From positions 62,001 through 126,000 of the forward strand of contig NZ_MDVX01000003.1 in assembly GCF_001719615.1 (NCBI RefSeq): a DNA stretch of 64,000 bases, read 5' to 3'. A program made the position numbers and the translations under genes. The notes beneath the pieces are model-generated. The model was not told the DNA's origin, did no database searches, and saw only the letters and a list, made by a program, of their open reading frames with translations. This document shows, in pieces, positions 60,276 to 64,000 of this stretch. Each line of letters opens with the position of its first letter. Position 1 is the stretch's first letter. The stretch comes from Neptunicoccus sediminis (GTDB lineage: Bacteria; Pseudomonadota; Alphaproteobacteria; Rhodobacterales; Rhodobacteraceae).

Positions 60276-60689
60276 ATGGCGGCACAGAACGGGAAAGATC
60301 TGCTGATCAAGGTGGATATGGACAATGCTGGAACCTTTGAAACATTGGCGGGGCTGCGGGCGTCCCGTATTTCGTTCAACACGGATACGGTGGATGTGAC
60401 GGCTTTGGACAGCACGGGTGGCTGGCGCGAGTTGTTGGCGGGGGGCGGTGTGAAAACCGCGAGTATCAGCGGATCGGGTGTGTTCCGTGATGACAATACC
60501 GACGAGCGGGCGCGGCAGATTTTCTTTGACGGGCAGATACCGGATTTTCAGGTGGTGATCCCGGATTTCGGCATTGTTGAGGGGGCCTTCCAGATCACCT
60601 CGTTGGAGTATGCGGGTCAGTTTGACGGGGAAGCGACCTATGAAATGGCCTTTGCTTCGGCGGGTGCGCTGGCGTTTTCGGCAATTTGA
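60276..60689 (+). CDS. GTA g9: major tail (tube) protein
   Basis: A 137-residue tail tube protein of the TP901-1 family, starting MAAQNGKDLLIKVDMDNAG; DTVDVTALDSTGGWRELL and SGSGVFRDDNTDE are typical. AGGAG precedes the ATG. Confidence 0.93.
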   Translation: MAAQNGKDLLIKVDMDNAGTFETLAGLRASRISFNTDTVDVTALDSTGGWRELLAGGGVKTASISGSGVFRDDNTDERARQIFFDGQIPDFQVVIPDFGIVEGAFQITSLEYAGQFDGEATYEMAFASAGALAFSAI

Positions 60690-61015
60690 TGGGGAATCCT
60701 TATCGCGGAGAGGTCGCGCTGACGGTGGATGGTGTCGAGCGTGTGATGCGGCTGAGTCTCGGGGCTTTGGCGGCTCTTGAGACGCGGCTTGGGGTCGGGG
60801 GGCTGTTGCCGCTGATTGAGCGGTTCGAGCAGGGGCGTTTCACAACGGACGATCTGATTGCCTTGCTCTGGGCCGGTTTGACGGGGGCTGGATGGGAAGG
60901 CAGCGAGGATGATTTGAAGCGGGCGGAGATTGCAGGGGGCGCGATGGGGGCTGCGCGGGCAGCAGGCATGTTGCTGCGGCTGACCTTTACCCTGCCGGAG
61001 ACGACGGATGATTGA
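60689..61015 (+). CDS. GTA g10: tail assembly chaperone-like protein
   Basis: A 108-residue protein (MGNPYRGEVALTVDGVERVM) of the GTA Gp10 family, with LSLGALAALETRLG and a helical C-terminal half. Start ATG 60689 overlaps the g9 stop (TGATG). Proteins at this position act as tail assembly chaperones. Confidence 0.9.
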   Translation: MGNPYRGEVALTVDGVERVMRLSLGALAALETRLGVGGLLPLIERFEQGRFTTDDLIALLWAGLTGAGWEGSEDDLKRAEIAGGAMGAARAAGMLLRLTFTLPETTDD

Positions 61016-61187
61016 CTGGGCAGGACTGATGGCGCTGGGGCTGGGGCAGTTGCGGTTATTGCCGGCGCAGTTTTGGGGACTGACGCCGGTGGAGCTAATG
61101 ATGATGGCAGGGGTGACGCCGGGGGGCACGCCACGGCTCGGGCGCGCGCAGCTTGATGCGCTATGTGCGCAGTTTCCCGATACCTAA
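61008..61187 (+). CDS. GTA g10.1: 59-residue protein (rcc01693-like)
   Basis: A 59-codon gene starting ATG 61008, overlapping the g10 stop by 8 nt and ending TAA 61185-61187. The peptide begins MIDWAGLMALGLGQLRL, has FWGLTPVELMMMAG, and matches the small tail chaperone partner found between g10 and g11 in RcGTA (phage tail assembly chaperone type). Confidence 0.85.
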   Translation: MIDWAGLMALGLGQLRLLPAQFWGLTPVELMMMAGVTPGGTPRLGRAQLDALCAQFPDT

Positions 61188-61208
61188 GACCAACAGAGAG
61201 GACCAAGC

Positions 61209-61874
61209 ATGAGTGAATATAACGCTGATCTGGAGGCGCTGGACAACCAGCTACAGTCTCTGGAGGGGAACATTGCTGCCACGGCGCAAATGTCGGCCGT
61301 TTTCCAGCGGGAGTTGGGCGGGATGCAGACGAGTATCTCGCTGGCAGAGCGGGAGGCACAGGGCTTGTCGCGCTCTTTGTCTAAGGGGCTGCGGGGAGCG
61401 TTCGGGGATGTGGTCCTTGAGGGGGCGAAGTTTTCCGATGTGCTGGAGACACTGGCGCAGCGGATGATCCGGAGCACGTTCAATCAGGCGATGTCTCCTG
61501 TGACGGATGCGATCGGCGGCGTGTTGAGCGGCGGCGTCAATTCGATCCTTGGCAATATTTTCCCGAGCGCCAATGGCAATGCCTTTGTCGGGGGGCGGCA
61601 GACCGCCTTTGCCAAAGGGGGGGTGGTGAGCGGGCCAACGTTATTTCCCATGCGGGGTGGCACCGGATTGATGGGCGAGGCCGGACCCGAAGCGATAATG
61701 CCGCTGCGCCGCGGGGCGGACGGGCGGCTGGGTGTTGAGGGGGCTGGCGGCGGTACTGCGGTCAATATCACCATGAACATTACGACGCCTGACGCCGAGA
61801 GCTTTACGCGGTCCCAGACGCAAGTGGCGGCAGGGATCCGTCGGGCCATCGCCCGTGGCAACCGGAACATTTAG
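61209..61874 (+). CDS. GTA g11: tape measure protein
   Basis: A 221-residue short tape-measure protein. The N-terminal coiled coil (LEALDNQLQSLEGNIAAT) leads to a Gly-rich central region and the typical end GLMGEAGPEAIMPLRRGADG. The short length agrees with the short RcGTA tail. Confidence 0.88.
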   Translation: MSEYNADLEALDNQLQSLEGNIAATAQMSAVFQRELGGMQTSISLAEREAQGLSRSLSKGLRGAFGDVVLEGAKFSDVLETLAQRMIRSTFNQAMSPVTDAIGGVLSGGVNSILGNIFPSANGNAFVGGRQTAFAKGGVVSGPTLFPMRGGTGLMGEAGPEAIMPLRRGADGRLGVEGAGGGTAVNITMNITTPDAESFTRSQTQVAAGIRRAIARGNRNI

Positions 61875-61885
61875 GAGAGCATATT

Positions 61886-62518
61886 TTGAACTTTCATGAA
61901 GTCAGATTTCCCGCCGGCTTGTCGTTCGGGTCAACCGGCGGACCGGAGCGTCGCACGGAGATTGTGACGCTGAACAGCGGTTACGAGGAGCGTAACAGCC
62001 CCTGGGCCCATGCGCGGCGGCGTTATGATGCGGGGGTTGCTATGCGCTCTACCGACGATCTGGAGGCTGTGATCGCGTTCTTTGAGGCGCGGCGGGGGCG
62101 TTTGTTCGGGTTTCGCTGGAAGGACTGGACCGACTGCAAAAGCTGTCTGGCTTCGCGGGAGCCCGCGTTTGCGGATCAGGAGATTGCGGTGGGGGATAGT
62201 GTGACGTTGGATATTGCATTGTGCAAAACCTACAGGTCGGGGGAGACCACATATTGCCGCGCGATTTCCAAGCCGGTGGAGGGCACTGTGTCGGTCGGGA
62301 TTGGCGGTGCGCAAGTCTTTGAGGGGGAGCATTTTGATGTGGATTATACCTCTGGCGTGATCCGCTTTTACGAGGCGCCGCCCGAAGCGGCACTGGTGAC
62401 GGCGGGTTTTGCCTTTGATGTGCCTGTGCGCTTTGACACGGATCGTTTGGAAATGAGCATGGCGGGTTTTGCCGCCGGATCTGTGCCGAGTGTTCCCATT
62501 GTGGAGGTGCGGGTCTGA
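61886..62518 (+). CDS. GTA g12: distal tail protein (DUF2460)
   Basis: A 210-residue DUF2460 protein: FHEVRFPAGLSFGSTGGPER and RGRLFGFRWKDWTDCKS are diagnostic. It forms the distal end of the tail tube. The stop overlaps the g13 start by 1 nt (TGATG). Confidence 0.93.
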   Translation: MNFHEVRFPAGLSFGSTGGPERRTEIVTLNSGYEERNSPWAHARRRYDAGVAMRSTDDLEAVIAFFEARRGRLFGFRWKDWTDCKSCLASREPAFADQEIAVGDSVTLDIALCKTYRSGETTYCRAISKPVEGTVSVGIGGAQVFEGEHFDVDYTSGVIRFYEAPPEAALVTAGFAFDVPVRFDTDRLEMSMAGFAAGSVPSVPIVEVRV

Positions 62519-63405
62519 TGCGGGCAATTGGAGAGCTGCTGCAATCGCATCTGGACGGGGGTGCAACAACGCTGTGTCGGGCCTGGGTGGTGCGGCGCAG
62601 GGACGGGCGTGTGTTCGGGTTCACCGATCATGACGGTGATGTGCTGGTTGAAGGTGTGCTGTGTGAGGCGGCCTCGGGGATGGATGCGACTGCGGTGGAG
62701 AGTTCTACGGGGCTGGCGGTTGATAACTCGCAGGCTGTGGGCGCGCTGACTTCGCTTGGGATCAGTGATCTTGATATTGAAACCGGGCGGTTTGACGGGG
62801 CGGAGGTGTGTCACTGGCTGGTGAACTGGCAGAACCCCGAGCAGACGATCCTGCAGTTTCGTGGCACCATCGGAGAGGTGCGTCGGGGGAACGGCGCTTT
62901 TGAGGCGGAGCTGCGCGGTTTGAGCGAAGCATTGAACAAACCTGTGGGGCGGACCTATCTGCGCCAGTGTGACAGGATGCTCGGGGATGGGAAATGCGGT
63001 GTAGACCTGTTTGCCGAAGGGCTGGTGGCGGAAGATGTGGTGGATACGTCCAAGGGGCGCCGTGTGATAGAGTTGAAACATCTTGACGCATTTGAGGAAG
63101 ATTGGTTCGCGCTGGGCAAGGTCACGTGGTTAAGCGGGGAAAACGCAGGTGCCGAAGGGCTGGTAAAAGTAGATTACCGACGCGGGCCGGTTCACGTGAT
63201 AGAGCTATGGGAAGAAACCCGTTTTCCGATTGGGAACGGTGATCGTATCCGCTTGCACGCAGGGTGCGACAAGCAGGCCGGAACCTGCCGCGAGAAATTC
63301 GGTAACTTTCTCAATTTTCGCGGCTTTCCCCATATGCCCGGTGAGGATTTCAGCCTGACTTATCCGATTGCAGGACGTCCGATGGACGGCGCACGGCGCG
63401 AATAG
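62518..63405 (+). CDS. GTA g13: baseplate hub protein (DUF2163)
   Basis: A 295-residue DUF2163 protein: VVRRRDGRVFGFTDHDGDV, YLRQCDRMLGDGKCGVDL and CREKFGNFLNFRGFPHMPG with conserved Cys that bind an Fe-S cluster in RcGTA structures. Directly followed by g14. Confidence 0.93.
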   Translation: MRAIGELLQSHLDGGATTLCRAWVVRRRDGRVFGFTDHDGDVLVEGVLCEAASGMDATAVESSTGLAVDNSQAVGALTSLGISDLDIETGRFDGAEVCHWLVNWQNPEQTILQFRGTIGEVRRGNGAFEAELRGLSEALNKPVGRTYLRQCDRMLGDGKCGVDLFAEGLVAEDVVDTSKGRRVIELKHLDAFEEDWFALGKVTWLSGENAGAEGLVKVDYRRGPVHVIELWEETRFPIGNGDRIRLHAGCDKQAGTCREKFGNFLNFRGFPHMPGEDFSLTYPIAGRPMDGARRE

Positions 63406-63858
63406 ATGACTCCGCAGATGCGCGAAGAGATCCTTGCAGCGGCGCGGGGCTGGATCGGTACGCCTTATCGACATCAAAGCAGTGTGAAGGGACAGGGGAC
63501 AGACTGTCTGGGGCTGTTGCGTGGTGTGTGGCGCGAGGTGCTTGGGGCGGAACCTGAAGCGATCCCTGCCTATACTGCGGATTGGTCCGAGCCTTCGGGG
63601 CAGGAACGGCTGTGGCGTGCGGCGCGGCGGCATCTGGTGACAGTGCCTGTCCGTCCTGAACGCGCGGGTGATGTGGTGTTGTTCCGGATGCGGCGGCACG
63701 GGGTGGCGAAACATCTTGGTTTTTTAGCGGCGACCCGGACAGGGCTGCCGACGGTTTTACATGCCTATAGCGGCAAGGGGGTGGTTGAAACGCCTCTGAC
63801 CAGTGCTTGGTCCCGCCGGATTGTAGCGCAATTCGAATTTCCCGAGAGGAGGGGCTAA
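63406..63858 (+). CDS. GTA g14: NlpC/P60 cell wall peptidase
   Basis: A 150-residue NlpC/P60 protein. The catalytic Cys is in GQGTDCLGLLRGVW; the His is in KHLGFLA. It is thought to open the recipient cell wall on DNA injection. The stop overlaps g15 (TAATG). Confidence 0.92.
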   Translation: MTPQMREEILAAARGWIGTPYRHQSSVKGQGTDCLGLLRGVWREVLGAEPEAIPAYTADWSEPSGQERLWRAARRHLVTVPVRPERAGDVVLFRMRRHGVAKHLGFLAATRTGLPTVLHAYSGKGVVETPLTSAWSRRIVAQFEFPERRG

Positions 63859-64000
63859 TGGCGACGATACTGTTATCAGCAGCGGGTGCTGCGATCGGTG
63901 GCACCTTCGGGGGCACTGTGCTGGGTCTGACGGGGGCGGCGATTGGCAAGGCGGTCGGGGCGAGCCTTGGCGGGGTGATTGACCAGAAGATTCTTGGCAG
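63858..64000 (+). CDS. GTA g15: baseplate multidomain (megatron) protein, N-terminus only
   Basis: Only the first 47 codons are in the window: MATILLSAAGAAIGGTFGG, a Gly/Ala-rich hydrophobic start typical of GTA g15. It is the largest tail protein and continues past the right edge. Confidence 0.88.
   Translation, partial: MATILLSAAGAAIGGTFGGTVLGLTGAAIGKAVGASLGGVIDQKILG

Noticed and set aside
53811-64000. Ordinary prophage
   Set aside because: No integrase, repressor, replication genes or attachment repeats are visible, and the gene order and small sizes fit a gene transfer agent.

Overview
The window is a high-GC alphaproteobacterial chromosome segment, almost certainly from the Rhodobacterales / Roseobacter group. 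The support is a cluster resembling the Rhodobacter capsulatus gene transfer agent (RcGTA) in canonical gene order at the right end, a SAM-II-type riboswitch before metZ, a DUF6446-like gene between glyQ and glyS, aerobic-type cobalamin genes, FolE2 as the GTP cyclohydrolase, and sulfopyruvate decarboxylase ComDE. No rRNA, tRNA, CRISPR array, transposase or integrase was recognised.

Left part (1-7.4 kb): a catabolic-looking block. It holds a PcaB-like lyase, an HpaR-type MarR regulator, a non-pyrrolysine MttB-family methyltransferase and an aromatic-amino-acid-type PLP decarboxylase. Both ends carry arrays of a palindromic unit (consensus ATGAAGCTTCATAT) repeated at an exact 14-bp period: three copies before the lyase and five before the decarboxylase. 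Then follow a small unknown protein, a PEP mutase/isocitrate lyase family protein and a SnoaL-like protein.

7.6-20 kb: cysS, which looks mosaic in composition; a palindromic element/tiny ORF; cimA; a lipase-like hydrolase; a squalene/phytoene-synthase-like protein; an MFS permease; cobB-cobA on the minus strand; then cbiD-cobK-DNA glycosylase-esterase on the plus strand, tightly overlapping; and a nu-class GST.

20-30 kb: SAM-II riboswitch plus terminator and metZ; folE2; an operon of TrkH, a ThDP decarboxylase and ComD-ComE; a small secreted protein; and a secreted RTX protein on the minus strand.

30-53.6 kb: mostly core genes. These are glyQ-DUF6446-glyS, ppdK, a SleB-type cell wall hydrolase, folB (with an extra C-terminal domain), a Bcr/CflA permease, an AAC(6')-like acetyltransferase, folP-glmM, purD, xseA, alkB, a fused NuoE/NuoF-type formate dehydrogenase subunit without its catalytic partner, a YhhN family protein, acpP, a degenerate HisA paralogue, fabF and mltG.

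53.8-64 kb: RcGTA-like cluster g1 to g15 (g15 truncated by the window end): terminase, portal, head protein, protease, capsid, connectors, tail and baseplate genes. It includes a 59-codon gene between g10 and g11, two strong hairpins after the capsid gene, and a strong terminator just before g1. Starts were set mainly from Shine-Dalgarno sites and family N-termini; all functions are inferred from motifs read by eye.
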